Shown piece by piece: positions 37,972 through 51,898 of a DNA stretch of 64,000 nt (positions within the stretch are counted from its first letter, which is position 1; each line of letters opens with the position of its first letter). A program made the translations under genes and the position numbers. The stretch lies in assembly GCA_964017155.1 (NCBI GenBank), contig OZ024856.1, positions 8,011,811 to 8,075,810 on the forward strand, read 5' to 3'. This DNA comes from Oasisia sp. SBJ-2009 (taxonomy: Eukaryota; Annelida; Polychaeta; Sabellida; Siboglinidae). The notes beneath the pieces were generated by a model. It had not been told where the DNA came from, did not search any database, and worked only from the letters and a program-made list of their open reading frames with translations.

Positions 37972-40900
37972 GTGGCTTTGGAAATTTCGATAAACACCCC
38001 AAAGTGCGCTTGCGCCAATATAAGGGTATTTTCTCTTCTGAAAAATACAACGTACAAATACAGTTCGTTAGTTTTATGGATCGTCATCGGTTCCCGAACT
38101 AGAAATCGACTACAACTTGTCGAGCTTCCAAAATGGTGCCTATATTTCGGAAATTACGCTAATCACCCTCAAAGTGCGCTTACGCCAAAGCAAAGTTATT
38201 TTCACATCTGAAACCTACAATGTACCACTAATCTTCGTGACATGTGTGGATTCGCATGATTCCCAGAACGAAGAGTCAAGTACAAGTGGGCGTGCTTCGA
38301 TACTCGTACCTATTTTTTCGGAAATTACTGTAAACTCGCTTAAATGCGTTCGCGCCAAAATAACGGTATTGTCTCATCGGAAAACTACAACGTAGTACCA
38401 CTATAATTATATACTTTTTTTTGGATTTGCATAGGCCAGACAACAAGGAATAAAGTACAAGTGGTTGAATTTCGATACTAATAGATAGTGGCTTTGGAAA
38501 TTGCGAGAAACACCCCAAAATGCGCTTACGCCAATATAAGGGTATTTTCTCTTCTGAAAAATACAACGTACAAATACAGTTCGTTAGTTTTATGGATCGT
38601 CATCGGTTCCCGGACTAGAAATCAACTACAACTTGTCGAGCTTCCAAAATGGTGCCTATATTTCGGAAATTACGCTAATCACCCTCAAAGTGCGCTTACG
38701 CCAATGCAAAGTAATTTTCACATCTGAAACCTACAATGTTCCACTACTATTCGTGACATTTGTGGATTCGCATGGTTCCCAGGGCGAAGAGTCAAGTACA
38801 AGTGGTCCTGCTTCGATACGCGTACCTATTTTTTCGGAAATTACGTTATACTCCCTTAAATGCGTTCGCGCCAAATTAACGGTATTATCTCATCGGAAAA
38901 CTACATCGTAGTACGACTATATTAAGATAGTTTTTTTGGATTTGTATAGTCCAGACAACGAGGAATAAAGTGCACGGGGTTGAATTTCGATACTAATAGA
39001 TAGTGATTTTCGAAATTTCGATAAACACCCCAAAGTGCGCTTGCGCCAATATAAGGGTATTTTCTCTTCTGAAAAATACAACGTACAAATACAGTTCGTT
39101 AGTTTTATGGATCGTCATCGGTTCCCGAACTAGAAATCGACTACAACTTGTCGAGCTTCCAAAATGGTGCCTATATTTCGGAAATTACGCTAATCACCCT
39201 CAAAGTGCGCTTACGCCAAAGCAAAGTTATTTTCACATCTGAAACCTACAATGTACCACTAATCTTCGTGACATGTGTGGATTCGCATGATTCCCAGAAC
39301 GAAGAGTCAAGTACAAGTTGGCGTGCTTCGATACTCGTACCTATTTTTTCGGAAATTACTGTAAACTCGCTTAAATGCGTTCGCGCCAAAATAACGGTAT
39401 TGTCTCATCGGAAAACTACAACGTAGTACCACTATAATTATATACTTTTTTTTGGATTTGCATAGGTCAGACAACAAGGTATAAAGTACAAGTGGTTGAA
39501 TTTCGATACTAAAAGATAGTGGCTTTGGAAATTGCGAGAAACACCCCAAAATGCGCTTACGCCAATATAAGGGTATTTTCTCTTCTGAAAAATACAACGT
39601 ACAAATACAGTTCGTTAGTTTTATGGATCGTCATCGGTTCCCGGACTAGAAATCAACTACAACTTGTCGAGCTTCCAAAATGGTGCCTATATTTCGGAAA
39701 TTACGCTAATCACCCTCAAAGTGCGCTTACGCCAATGCAAAGTAATTTTCACATCTGAAACCTACAATGTACCACTACTCTTCGTGACATTTGTGGATTC
39801 GCATGATTCCCAGAACGAAGAGTCAAGTACAAGTGGGCGTGCTTCGATACTCGTACCTATTTTTTCGGAAATTACTGTAAACTCGCTTAAATGCGTTCGC
39901 GCCAAAATAACGGTATTGTCTCATCGGAAAACTACAACGTAGTACCACTATAATTAGATACTTTTTTTTGGATTTGCACAGGCCAGACAACGAGGAATAA
40001 AGTACAAGTGGTTGAATTTCGATACTAATAGATAGTGGCTTTGGAAATTGCGAGAAACACCCCAAAATGCGCTTACGCCAATATAAGGGTATTTTCTCTT
40101 CTGAAAAATACAACTTACCAATACAGTTCGTTAGTTTTATGGATCGTCATCGGTTCCCGGAGTAGAAATCAATTACAGCTTGTCGAGCTTCCAAAATGGT
40201 GCCTATATTTCGGAAATTACGCTAATCACCCTCAAAGTTCGCTTACGCCAATGCAAAGTTATTTTCACATCTGAAACCTACAATGTTCCACTACTATTCG
40301 TGACCTTTGTGGATTCGCGTGGTTCCCAGGGCGAAGAGTCATGTACAAGTGGTCGTGCTTCGATACGCGTACCTATTTTTTCGGAAATTACGTTAAACTC
40401 CCTTAAATGCGTTCGCGCCAAATTAACGGTATTATCTCATCGGAAAACTACATCGTAGTACGACTATATTAAGATACTTTTTTTGGATTTGTATAGTCCA
40501 GGCAACGAGGAATAAAGTGCACGGGGTTGAATTTCGATACTAATAGATAGTGATTTTCGAAATTTCGATAAACACCCCAAAGTGCGCTTGCGCCAATATA
40601 AGGGTATTTTCTCTTCTGAAAAATACAACGTACAAATACAGTTCGTTAGTTTTATGGATCGTCATCGGTTCCCGGACTAGAAATCAACTACAACTTGTCG
40701 AGCTTCCAAAATGGTGCCTATATTTCGGAAATTACGCTAATCACCCTCAAAGTGCGCTTACGCCAATGCAAAGTTATTTTCACATCTGAAACCTACAATG
40801 TACCACTACTCTTCGTGACATGTGTGGATTCGCATGATTCCCAGAACGAAGAGTCAAGTACAAGTGGGCGTGCTTCGATACTCGTACCTATTTTTTCCGA

Positions 40901-41066
40901 AATTACTGTAAACTCGCTTAAATGCGTTCGCGCCAAAACAACGGTATTGTCTCATCGGAAAACTACAACGTAGTACCACTATAATTAGTTACTTTTTTTT
41001 TGGATTTGCACAGGCCAGACAACGAGGAATAAAGTACAAGTGGTTGAATTTCGATACTAATAGATA
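37972..41066 (+). repeat. 6-monomer HOR (3,095 bp), copy 2
   Basis: Monomer starts are 37972, 38488, 39003, 39519, 40035 and 40550, with the same spacing series as copy 1. All the unit-specific marks recur at +3,095: gatagttttttt, agttggcgtg, aaggtataaag and cggagtagaaatc. The only private change noticed is acgttatactccc in monomer 38488, where sisters have acgttaaactccc. This implies a very recent expansion. Confidence 0.95.
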
Positions 41067-43644
41067 GTGGCTTTGGAAATTTCGATAAACACCCCAAAGT
41101 GCGCTTGCGCCAATATAAGGGTATTTTCTCTTCTGAAAAATACAACGTACAAATACAGTTCGTTAGTTTTATGGATCGTCATCGGTTCCCGAACTAGAAA
41201 TCGACTACAACTTGTCGAGCTTCCAAAATGGTGCCTATATTTCGGAAATTACGCTAATCACCCTCAAAGTGCGCTTACGCCAAAGCAAAGTTATTTTCAC
41301 ATCTGAAACCTACAATGTACCACTAATCTTCGTGACATGTGTGGATTCGCATGATTCCCAGAACGAAGAGTCAAGTACAAGTGGGCGTGCTTCGATACTC
41401 GTACCTATTTTTTCGGAAATTACTGTAAACTCGCTTAAATGCGTTCGCGCCAAAATAACGGTATTGTCTCATCGGAAAACTACAACGTAGTACCACTATA
41501 ATTATATACTTTTTTTTGGATTTGCATAGGCCAGACAACAAGGAATAAAGTACAAGTGGTTGAATTTCGATACTAATAGATAGTGGCTTTGGAAATTGCG
41601 AGAAACACCCCAAAATGCGCTTACGCCAATATAAGGGTATTTTCTCTTCTGAAAAATACAACGTACAAATACAGTTCGTTAGTTTTATGGATCGTCATCG
41701 GTTCCCGGACTAGAAATCAACTACAACTTGTCGAGCTTCCAAAATGGTGCCTATATTTCGGAAATTACGCTAATCACCCTCAAAGTGCGCTTACGCCAAT
41801 GCAAAGTAATTTTCACATCTGAAACCTACAATGTTCCACTACTATTCGTGACATTTGTGGATTCGCATGGTTCCCAGGGCGAAGAGTCAAGTACAAGTGG
41901 TCCTGCTTCGATACGCGTACCTATTTTTTCGGAAATTACGTTAAACTCCCTTAAATGCGTTCGCGCCAAATTAACGGTATTATCTCATCGGAAAACTACA
42001 TCGTAGTACGACTATATTAAGATAGTTTTTTTGGATTTGTATAGTCCAGACAACGAGGAATAAAGTGCACGGGGTTGAATTTCGATACTAATAGATAGTG
42101 ATTTTCGAAATTTCGATAAACACCCCAAAGTGCGCTTGCGCCAATATAAGGGTATTTTCTCTTCTGAAAAATACAACGTACAAATACAGTTCGTTAGTTT
42201 TATGGATCGTCATCGGTTCCCGAACTAGAAATCGACTACAACTTGTCGAGCTTCCAAAATGGTGCCTATATTTCGGAAATTACGCTAATCACCCTCAAAG
42301 TGCGCTTACGCCAAAGCAAAGTTATTTTCACATCTGAAACCTACAATGTACCACTAATCTTCGTGACATGTGTGGATTCGCATGATTCCCAGAACGAAGA
42401 GTCAAGTACAAGTTGGCGTGCTTCGATACTCGTACCTATTTTTTCGGAAATTACTGTAAACTCGCTTAAATGCGTTCGCGCCAAAATAACGGTATTGTCT
42501 CATCGGAAAACTACAACGTAGTACCACTATAATTATATACTTTTTTTTGGATTTGCATAGGTCAGACAACAAGGTATAAAGTACAAGTGGTTGAATTTCG
42601 ATACTAAAAGATAGTGGCTTTGGAAATTGCGAGAAACACCCCAAAATGCGCTTACGCCAATATAAGGGTATTTTCTCTTCTGAAAAATACAACGTACAAA
42701 TACAGTTCGTTAGTTTTATGGATCGTCATCGGTTCCCGGACTAGAAATCAACTACAACTTGTCGAGCTTCCAAAATGGTGCCTATATTTCGGAAATTACG
42801 CTAATCACCCTCAAAGTGCGCTTACGCCAATGCAAAGTAATTTTCACATCTGAAACCTACAATGTACCACTACTCTTCGTGACATTTGTGGATTCGCATG
42901 ATTCCCAGAACGAAGAGTCAAGTACAAGTGGGCGTGCTTCGATACTCGTACCTATTTTTTCGGAAATTACTGTAAACTCGCTTAAATGCGTTCGCGCCAA
43001 AATAACGGTATTGTCTCATCGGAAAACTACAACGTAGTACCACTATAATTAGATACTTTTTTTTGGATTTGCACAGGCCAGACAACGAGGAATAAAGTAC
43101 AAGTGGTTGAATTTCGATACTAATAGATAGTGGCTTTGGAAATTGCGAGAAACACCCCAAAATGCGCTTACGCCAATATAAGGGTATTTTCTCTTCTGAA
43201 AAATACAACTTACCAATACAGTTCGTTAGTTTTATGGATCGTCATCGGTTCCCGGAGTAGAAATCAATTACAGCTTGTCGAGCTTCCAAAATGGTGCCTA
43301 TATTTCGGAAATTACGCTAATCACCCTCAAAGTTCGCTTACGCCAATGCAAAGTTATTTTCACATCTGAAACCTACAATGTTCCACTACTATTCGTGACC
43401 TTTGTGGATTCGCGTGGTTCCCAGGGCGAAGAGTCATGTACAAGTGGTCGTGCTTCGATACGCGTACCTATTTTTTCGGAAATTACGTTAAACTCCCTTA
43501 AATGCGTTCGCGCCAAATTAACGGTATTATCTCATCGGAAAACTACATCGTAGTACGACTATATTAAGATACTTTTTTTGGATTTGTATAGTCCAGGCAA
43601 CGAGGAATAAAGTGCACGGGGTTGAATTTCGATACTAATAGATA
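41067..43644 (+). repeat. 6-monomer HOR (3,095 bp), truncated copy 3
   Basis: Monomer starts are 41067, 41583, 42098, 42614 and 43130, again with all unit marks. The match to copy 2 continues into monomer 43645 and stops near 43,856, where this copy reads gcttaggcca instead of gcttacgcca and the following sequence is type II instead of type I. The end of this block overlaps the start of the next HOR, because monomer 43130 also pairs with 47257 at +4,127. Confidence 0.92.
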
Positions 43645-46600
43645 GTGATTTTCGAAATTTCGATAAACACCCCAAAGTGCGCTTGCGCCAATATAAGGGT
43701 ATTTTCTCTTCTGAAAAATACAACGTACAAATACAGTTCGTTAGTTTTATGGATCGTCATCGGTTCCCGGACTAGAAATCAACTACAACTTGTCGAGCTT
43801 CCAAAATGGTGCCTATATTTCGGAAATTACGCTAATCACCCTCAAAGTGCGCTTAGGCCAATGCAAAGTAATTTTCACATCTGACACCTACAATGTACCA
43901 CTACTATTCGTGACATTTGTGGATTCGCATGGTTCCCAGGGCGAAGAGTCAAGTACAAGTGGTCCTGCTTCGATACGCGTACCTATTTTTTTGGAAATTA
44001 CGTTAAACTCCCTTAAATGCGTTCGCGCCAAATTAACGGTATTATGTCATCGGAAAACTACATCGTAGTACGACTATATTAAGATACTTTTTTTGGATTT
44101 GTATAGTCCAGACAACGAGGAATAAAGTGCACGGGGTTGAATTTCGGTACTAATAGATAGTGATTTTCGAAATTTCGATAAACACCCCAAAGTGCGCTTG
44201 CGCCAATATAAGGGTATTTTCTCTTCTGAAAAATACAACGTACAAATACAGTTCGTTAGTTTTATGGATCGTCATCGGTTCCCGAACTAGAAATCGACTA
44301 CAACTTGTCGAGCTTCCAAAATGGTGCCTATATTTCGGAAATTACGCTAATCACCCTCAAAGTGCGCTTACGCCAATGCAAAGTTATTTTCACATCTGAA
44401 ACCTACAATGTACCACTACTCTTCGTGACATGTGTGGATTCGCATGATTCCCAGAACGAAGAGTCAAGTACAAGTGGGCGTGCTTCGATACTCGTACCTA
44501 TTTTTTCCGAAATTACTGTAAACTCGCTTAAATGCGTTCGCGCCAAAACAACGGTATTGTCTCATCGGAAAACTACAACGTAGTACCACTATAATTAGAT
44601 ACTTTTTTTTTGGATTTGCACAGGCCAGACAACGAGGAATAAAGTACAAGTGGTTGAATTTCGATACTAATAGATAGTGGCTTTGGAAATTTCGATAAAC
44701 ACCCCAAAGTGCGCTTGCGCCAATATAAGGGTATTTTCTCTTCTGAAAAATACAACGTACAAATACAGTTCGTTAGTTTTATGGATCGTCATCGGTTCCC
44801 GAACTAGAAATCGACTACAACTTGTCGAGCTTCCAAAATGGTGCCTATATTTCGGAAATTACGCTAATCACCCTCAAAGTGCGCTTACGCCAAAGCAAAG
44901 TTATTTTCACATCTGAAACCTACAATGTACCACTAATCTTCGTGACATGTGTGGATTCGCATGATTCCCAGAACGAAGAGTCAAGTACAAGTGGGCGTGC
45001 TTCGATACTCGTACCTATTTTTTCCGAAATTACTGTAAACTCGCTTAAATGCGTTCGCGCCAAAACAACGGTATTGTCTCATCGGAAAACTACAACGTAG
45101 TACCACTATAATTAGATACTTTTTTTTGGATTTGCACAGGCCAGACAACGAGGAATAAAGTACAAGTGGTTGAATTTCGATACTAATAGATAGTGGCTTT
45201 GGAAATTTCGATAAACACCCCAAAGTGCGCTTGCGCCAATATAAGGGTATTTTCTCTTCTGAAAAATACAACGTACAAATACAGTTCGTTAGTTTTATGG
45301 ATCGTCATCGGTTCCCGAACTAGAAATCGACTACAACTTGTCGAGCTTCCAAAATGGTGCCTATATTTCGGAAATTACGCTAATCACCCTCAAAGTGCGC
45401 TTACGCCAAAGCAAAGTTATTTTCACATCTGAAACCTACAATGTACCACTAATCTTCGTGACATGTGTGGATTCGCATGATTCCCAGAACGAAGAGTCAA
45501 GTACAAGTGGGCGTGCTTCGATACTCGTTCCTATTTTTTCGGAAATTACTGTAAACTCGCTTAAATGCGTTCGCGCCAAAATAACGGTATTGTCTCATCG
45601 GAAAACTACAACGTAGTACCACTATAATTATATACTTTTTTTTGGATTTGCATAGGCCAGACAACAAGGAATAAAGTACAAGTGGTTGAATTTCGATACT
45701 AATAGATAGTGGCTTTGGAAATTGCGAGAAACACCCCAAAATGCGTTTACGCCAATATAAGGGTATTTTCTATTCTGAAAAATACAACGTACAAATACAG
45801 TTCGTTAGTTTTATGGATCGTCATCGGTTCCCGGACTAGAAATCAACTACAACTTGTCGAGCTTCCAAAATGGTGCCTATATTTCGGAAATTACGCTAAT
45901 CACCCTCAAAGTGCGCTTACGCCAATGCAAAGTAATTTTCACATCTGAAACCTACAATGTTCCACTACTATTCGTGACATTTGTGGATTCGCATGGTTCC
46001 CAGGGCGAAGAGTCAAGTACAAGAGGTCCTGCTTCGATACGCGTACCTATTTTTTCGGAAATTACGTTAAACTCCCTTAAATGCGTTCGCGCCAAATTAA
46101 CGGTATTATCTCATCGGAAAACTACATCGTAGTACGACTATATTAAGATACTTTTTTTGGATTTGTATAGTCCAGACAACGAGGAATAAAGTGCACGGGG
46201 TTGAATTTCGATACTAATAGATAGTGATTTTCGAAATTTCGATAAACACCCCAAAGTGCGCTTGCGCCAATATAAGGGTATTTTCTCTTCTGAAAAATAC
46301 AACGTACAAATACAGTTCGTTAGTTTTATGGATCGTCATCGGTTCCCGAACTAGAAATCGACTACAACTTGTCGAGCTTCCAAAATGGTGCCTATATTTC
46401 GGAAATTACGCTAATCACCCTCAAAGTGCGCTTACGCCAAAGCAAAGTTATTTTCACATCTGAAACCTACAATGTACCACTAATCTTCGTGACATGTGTG
46501 GATTCGCATGATTCCCAGAACGAAGAGTCAAGTACAAGTGGGCGTGCTTCGATACTCGTACCTATTTTTTTCGGAAATTACTGTAAACTCGCTTAAATGC

Positions 46601-47771
46601 GTTCGCGCCAAAATAACGGTATTGTCTCATCGGAAAACTACAACGTAGTACCACTATAATTTTATACTTTTTTTTGGATTTGCATAGGTCAGACAACAAG
46701 GAATAAAGTACAAGTGGTTGAATTTCGATACTAAAAGATAGTGGCTTTGGAAATTGCGAGAAACACCCCAAAATGCGCTTACGCCAATATAAGGGTATTT
46801 TCTCTTATGAAAAATACAACGTACAAATACAGTTCGTTAGTTTTATGGATCGTCAACGGTTCCCGGACTAGAAATCAACTACAACTTGTCGAGCTTCCAA
46901 AATGGTGCCTATATTTCGGAAATTACGCTAATCACCCTCAAAGTGCGCTTACGCCAATGCAAAGTAATTTTCACATCTGAAACCTACAATGTACCACTAC
47001 TCTTCGTGACATTTGTGGATTCGCATGATTCCCAGAACGAAGAGTCAAGTACAAGTGGGCGTGCTTCGATACTCGTACCTATTTTTTCGGAAATTACTGT
47101 AAACTCGCTTAAATGCGTTCGCGCCAAAATAACGGTATTGTCTCATCGGAAAACTACAACGTAGTACCACTATAATTAGATACTTTTTTTTGGATTTGCA
47201 CAGGCCAGACAACGAGGAATAAAGTACAAGTGGTTGAATTTCGATACTAATAGATAGTGGCTTTGGAAATTGCGAGAAACACCCCAAAATGCGCTTACGC
47301 CAATATAAGGGTATTTTCTCTTCTGAAAAATACAACTTACCAATACAGTTCGTTAGTTTTATGGATCGTCATCGGTTCCCGGAGTAGAAATCAATTACAG
47401 CTTGTCGAGCTTCCAAAATGGTGCCTATATTTCGGAAATTACGCTAATCACCCTCAAAGTTCGCTTACGCCAATGCAAAGTTATTTTCACATCTGAAACC
47501 TACAATGTTCCACTACTATTCGTGACCTTTGTGGATTCGCGTGGTTCCCAGGGCGAAGAGTCATGTACAAGTGGTCGTGCTTCGATACGCGTACCTATTT
47601 TTTCGGAAATTACGTTAAACTCCCTTAAATGCGTTCGCGCCAAATTAACGGTATTATCTCATCGGAAAACTACATCGTAGTACGACTATATTAAGATACT
47701 TTTTTTGGATTTGTATAGTCCAGGCAACGAGGAATAAAGTGCACGGGGTTGAATTTCGATACTAATAGATA
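43645..47771 (+). repeat. Second 8-monomer HOR (4,127 bp), copy 1
   Basis: Monomer starts are 43645, 44160, 44677, 45193, 45709, 46224, 46741 and 47257, with spacings 515, 517, 516, 516, 515, 517, 516, 515. The order differs from the 4,126-bp unit. Marks shared by its two copies are gcttaggcca, ctgacacctac, ggtattatgtc, atttcggtac, ctcgttcc near 45,526 and tctattctg in monomer 45709. Monomers 46224 and 46741 carry the extra-T run and the tcttatgaaaaat mark of the 4,126-bp unit, so part of this HOR appears to come from that unit. Confidence 0.93.
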
Positions 47772-50700
47772 GTGATTTTCGAAATTTCGATAAACACCCC
47801 AAAGTGCGCTTGCGCCAATATAAGGGTATTTTCTCTTCTGAAAAATACAACGTACAAATACAGTTCGTTAGTTTTATGGATCGTCATCGGTTCCCGGACT
47901 AGAAATCAACTACAACTTGTCGAGCTTCCAAAATGGTGCCTATATTTCGGAAATTACGCTAATCACCCTCAAAGTGCGCTTAGGCCAATGCAAAGTAATT
48001 TTCACATCTGACACCTACAATGTACCACTACTATTCGTGACATTTGTGGATTCGCATGGTTCCCAGGGCGAAGAGTCAAGTACAAGTGGTCCTGCTTCGA
48101 TACGCGTACCTATTTTTTTGGAAATTACGTTAAACTCCCTTAAATGCGTTCGCGCCAAATTAACGGTATTATGTCATCGGAAAACTACATCGTAGTACGA
48201 CTATATTAAGATACTTTTTTTGGATTTGTATAGTCCAGACAACGAGGAATAAAGTGCACGGGGTTGAATTTCGGTACTAATAGATAGTGATTTTCGAAAT
48301 TTCGATAAACACCCCAAAGTGCGCTTGCGCCAATATAAGGGTATTTTCTCTTCTGAAAAATACAACGTACAAATACAGTTCGTTAGTTTTATGGATCGTC
48401 ATCGGTTCCCGAACTAGAAATCGACTACAACTTGTCGAGCTTCCAAAATGGTGCCTATATTTCGGAAATTACGCTAATCACCCTCAAAGTGCGCTTACGC
48501 CAATGCAAAGTTATTTTCACATCTGAAACCTACAATGTACCACTACTCTTCGTGACATGTGTGGATTCGCATGATTCCCAGAACGAAGAGTCAAGTACAA
48601 GTGGGCGTGCTTCGATACTCGTACCTATTTTTTCCGAAATTACTGTAAACTCGCTTAAATGCGTTCGCGCCAAAACAACGGTATTGTCTCATCGGAAAAC
48701 TACAACGTAGTACCACTATAATTAGATACTTTTTTTTTGGATTTGCACAGGCCAGACAACGAGGAATAAAGTACAAGTGGTTGAATTTCGATACTAATAG
48801 ATAGTGGCTTTGGAAATTTCGATAAACACCCCAAAGTGCGCTTGCGCCAATATAAGGGTATTTTCTCTTCTGAAAAATACAACGTACAAATACAGTTCGT
48901 TAGTTTTATGGATCGTCATCGGTTCCCGAACTAGAAATCGACTACAACTTGTCGAGCTTCCAAAATGGTGCCTATATTTCGGAAATTACGCTAATCACCC
49001 TCAAAGTGCGCTTACGCCAAAGCAAAGTTATTTTCACATCTGAAACCTACAATGTACCACTAATCTTCGTGACATGTGTGGATTCGCATGATTCCCAGAA
49101 CGAAGAGTCAAGTACAAGTGGGCGTGCTTCGATACTCGTACCTATTTTTTCCGAAATTACTGTAAACTCGCTTAAATGCGTTCGCGCCAAAACAACGGTA
49201 TTGTCTCATCGGAAAACTACAACGTAGTACCACTATAATTAGATACTTTTTTTTGGATTTGCACAGGCCAGACAACGAGGAATAAAGTACAAGTGGTTGA
49301 ATTTCGATACTAATAGATAGTGGCTTTGGAAATTTCGATAAACACCCCAAAGTGCGCTTGCGCCAATATAAGGGTATTTTCTCTTCTGAAAAATACAACG
49401 TACAAATACAGTTCGTTAGTTTTATGGATCGTCATCGGTTCCCGAACTAGAAATCGACTACAACTTGTCGAGCTTCCAAAATGGTGCCTATATTTCGGAA
49501 ATTACGCTAATCACCCTCAAAGTGCGCTTACGCCAAAGCAAAGTTATTTTCACATCTGAAACCTACAATGTACCACTAATCTTCGTGACATGTGTGGATT
49601 CGCATGATTCCCAGAACGAAGAGTCAAGTACAAGTGGGCGTGCTTCGATACTCGTTCCTATTTTTTCGGAAATTACTGTAAACTCGCTTAAATGCGTTCG
49701 CGCCAAAATAACGGTATTGTCTCATCGGAAAACTACAACGTAGTACCACTATAATTATATACTTTTTTTTGGATTTGCATAGGCCAGACAACAAGGAATA
49801 AAGTACAAGTGGTTGAATTTCGATACTAATAGATAGTGGCTTTGGAAATTGCGAGAAACACCCCAAAATGCGCTTACGCCAATATAAGGGTATTTTCTAT
49901 TCTGAAAAATACAACGTACAAATACAGTTCGTTAGTTTTATGGATCGTCATCGGTTCCCGGACTAGAAATCAACTACAACTTGTCGAGCTTCCAAAATGG
50001 TGCCTATATTTCGGAAATTACGCTAATCACCCTCAAAGTGCGCTTACGCCAATGCAAAGTAATTTTCACATCTGAAACCTACAATGTTCCACTACTATTC
50101 GTGACATTTGTGGATTCGCATGGTTCCCAGGGCGAAGTGTCAAGTACAAGAGGTCCTGCTTCGATACGCGTACCTATTTTTTCGGAAATTACGTTAAACT
50201 CCCTTAAATGCGTTCGCGCCAAATTAACGGTATTATCTCATCGGAAAACTACATCGTAGTACGACTATATTAAGATACTTTTTTTGGATTTGTATAGTCC
50301 AGACAACGAGGAATAAAGTGCACGGGGTTGAATTTCGATACTAATAGATAGTGATTTTCGAAATTTCGATAAACACCCCAAAGTGCGCTTGCGCCAATAT
50401 AAGGGTATTTTCTCTTCTGAAAAATACAACGTACAAATACAGTTCGTTAGTTTTATGGATCGTCATCGGTTCCCGAACTAGAAATCGACTACAACTTGTC
50501 GAGCTTCCAAAATGGTGCCTATATTTCGGAAATTACGCTAATCACCCTCAAAGTGCGCTTACGCCAAAGCAAAGTTATTTTCACATCTGAAACCTACAAT
50601 GTACCACTAATCTTCGTGACATGTGTGGATTCGCATGATTCCCAGAACGAAGAGTCAAGTACAAGTGGGCGTGCTTCGATACTCGTACCTATTTTTTTCG

Positions 50701-51382
50701 GAAATTACTGTAAACTCGCTTAAATGCGTTCGCGCCAAAATAACGGTATTGTCTCATCGGAAAACTACAACGTAGTACCACTATAATTTTATACTTTTTT
50801 TTGGATTTGCATAGGTCAGACAACAAGGAATAAAGTACAAGTGGTTGAATTTCGATACTAAAAGATAGTGGCTTTGGAAATTGCGAGAAACACCCCAAAA
50901 TGCGCTTACGCCAATATAAGGGTATTTTCTCTTATGAAAAATACAACGTACAAATACAGTTCGTTAGTTTTATGGATCGTCAACGGTTCCCGGACTAGAA
51001 ATCAACTACAACTTGTCGAGCTTCCAAAATGGTGCCTATATTTCGGAAATTACGCTAATCACCCTCAAAGTGCGCTTACGCCAATGCAAAGTAATTTTCA
51101 CATCTGAAACCTACAATGTACCACTACTCTTCGTGACATTTGTGGATTCGCATGATTCCCAGAACGAAGAGTCAAGTACAAGTGGGCGTGCTTCGATACT
51201 CGTACCTATTTTTTCGGAAATTACTGTAAACTCGCTTAAATGCGTTCGCGCCAAAATAACGGTATTGTCTCATCGGAAAACTACAACGTAGTACCACTAT
51301 AATTATATACTTTTTTTGGATTTGCATAGGCCAGACAACAAGGAATAAAGTACAAGTGGTTGAATTTCGATACTAATAGATA
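47772..51382 (+). repeat. Second 8-monomer HOR (4,127 bp), truncated copy 2
   Basis: Monomer starts are 47772, 48287, 48804, 49320, 49836, 50351 and 50868. All private marks of copy 1 recur at +4,127. The match ends near 51,290, where this copy has attatatac with seven T and the partner has attagatac with eight T. A private change is gaagtgtcaag in monomer 49836. Confidence 0.92.
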
Positions 51383-51898
51383 GTGGCTTTGGAAATTGCG
51401 AGAAACACCCCAAAATGCGCTTACGCCAATATAAGGGTATTTTCTCTTCTGAAAAATACAACGTACAAATACAGTTCGTTAGTTTTATGGATCGTCATCG
51501 GTTCCCGAACTAGAAATCGACTACAACTTGTCGAGCTTCCAAAATGGTGCCTATATTTCGGAAATTACGCTAATCACCCTCAAAGTGCGCTTACGCCAAT
51601 GCAAAGTTATTTTCACATCTGAAACCTACAATGTACCACTACTCTTCGTGACATGTGTGGATTCGCATGATTCCCAGAACGAAGAGTCAAGTACAAGTGG
51701 GCGTGCTTCGATACTCGTACCTATTTTTTCCGAAATTACTGTAAACTCGCTTAAATGCGTTCGCGCCAAAACAACGGTATTGTCTCATCGGAAAACTACA
51801 ACGTAGTACCACTATAATTAGTTACTTTTTTTTGGATTTGCACAGGCCAGACAACGAGGAATAAAGTGCACGGGGTTGAATTTCGATACTAATAGATA
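51383..51898 (+). repeat. Chimeric monomer, type I to type II switch
   Basis: Type I diagnostics run through gcacaggcc (g at 51,846). From g at 51,868 the sequence is type II (gtgcacggggttg, then gtgattttcg). The identical stretch between, 51,847-51,867, contains the breakpoint. This is the only place noticed where eight T and gcacaggcc are followed by gtgcacgggg. Confidence 0.85.
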
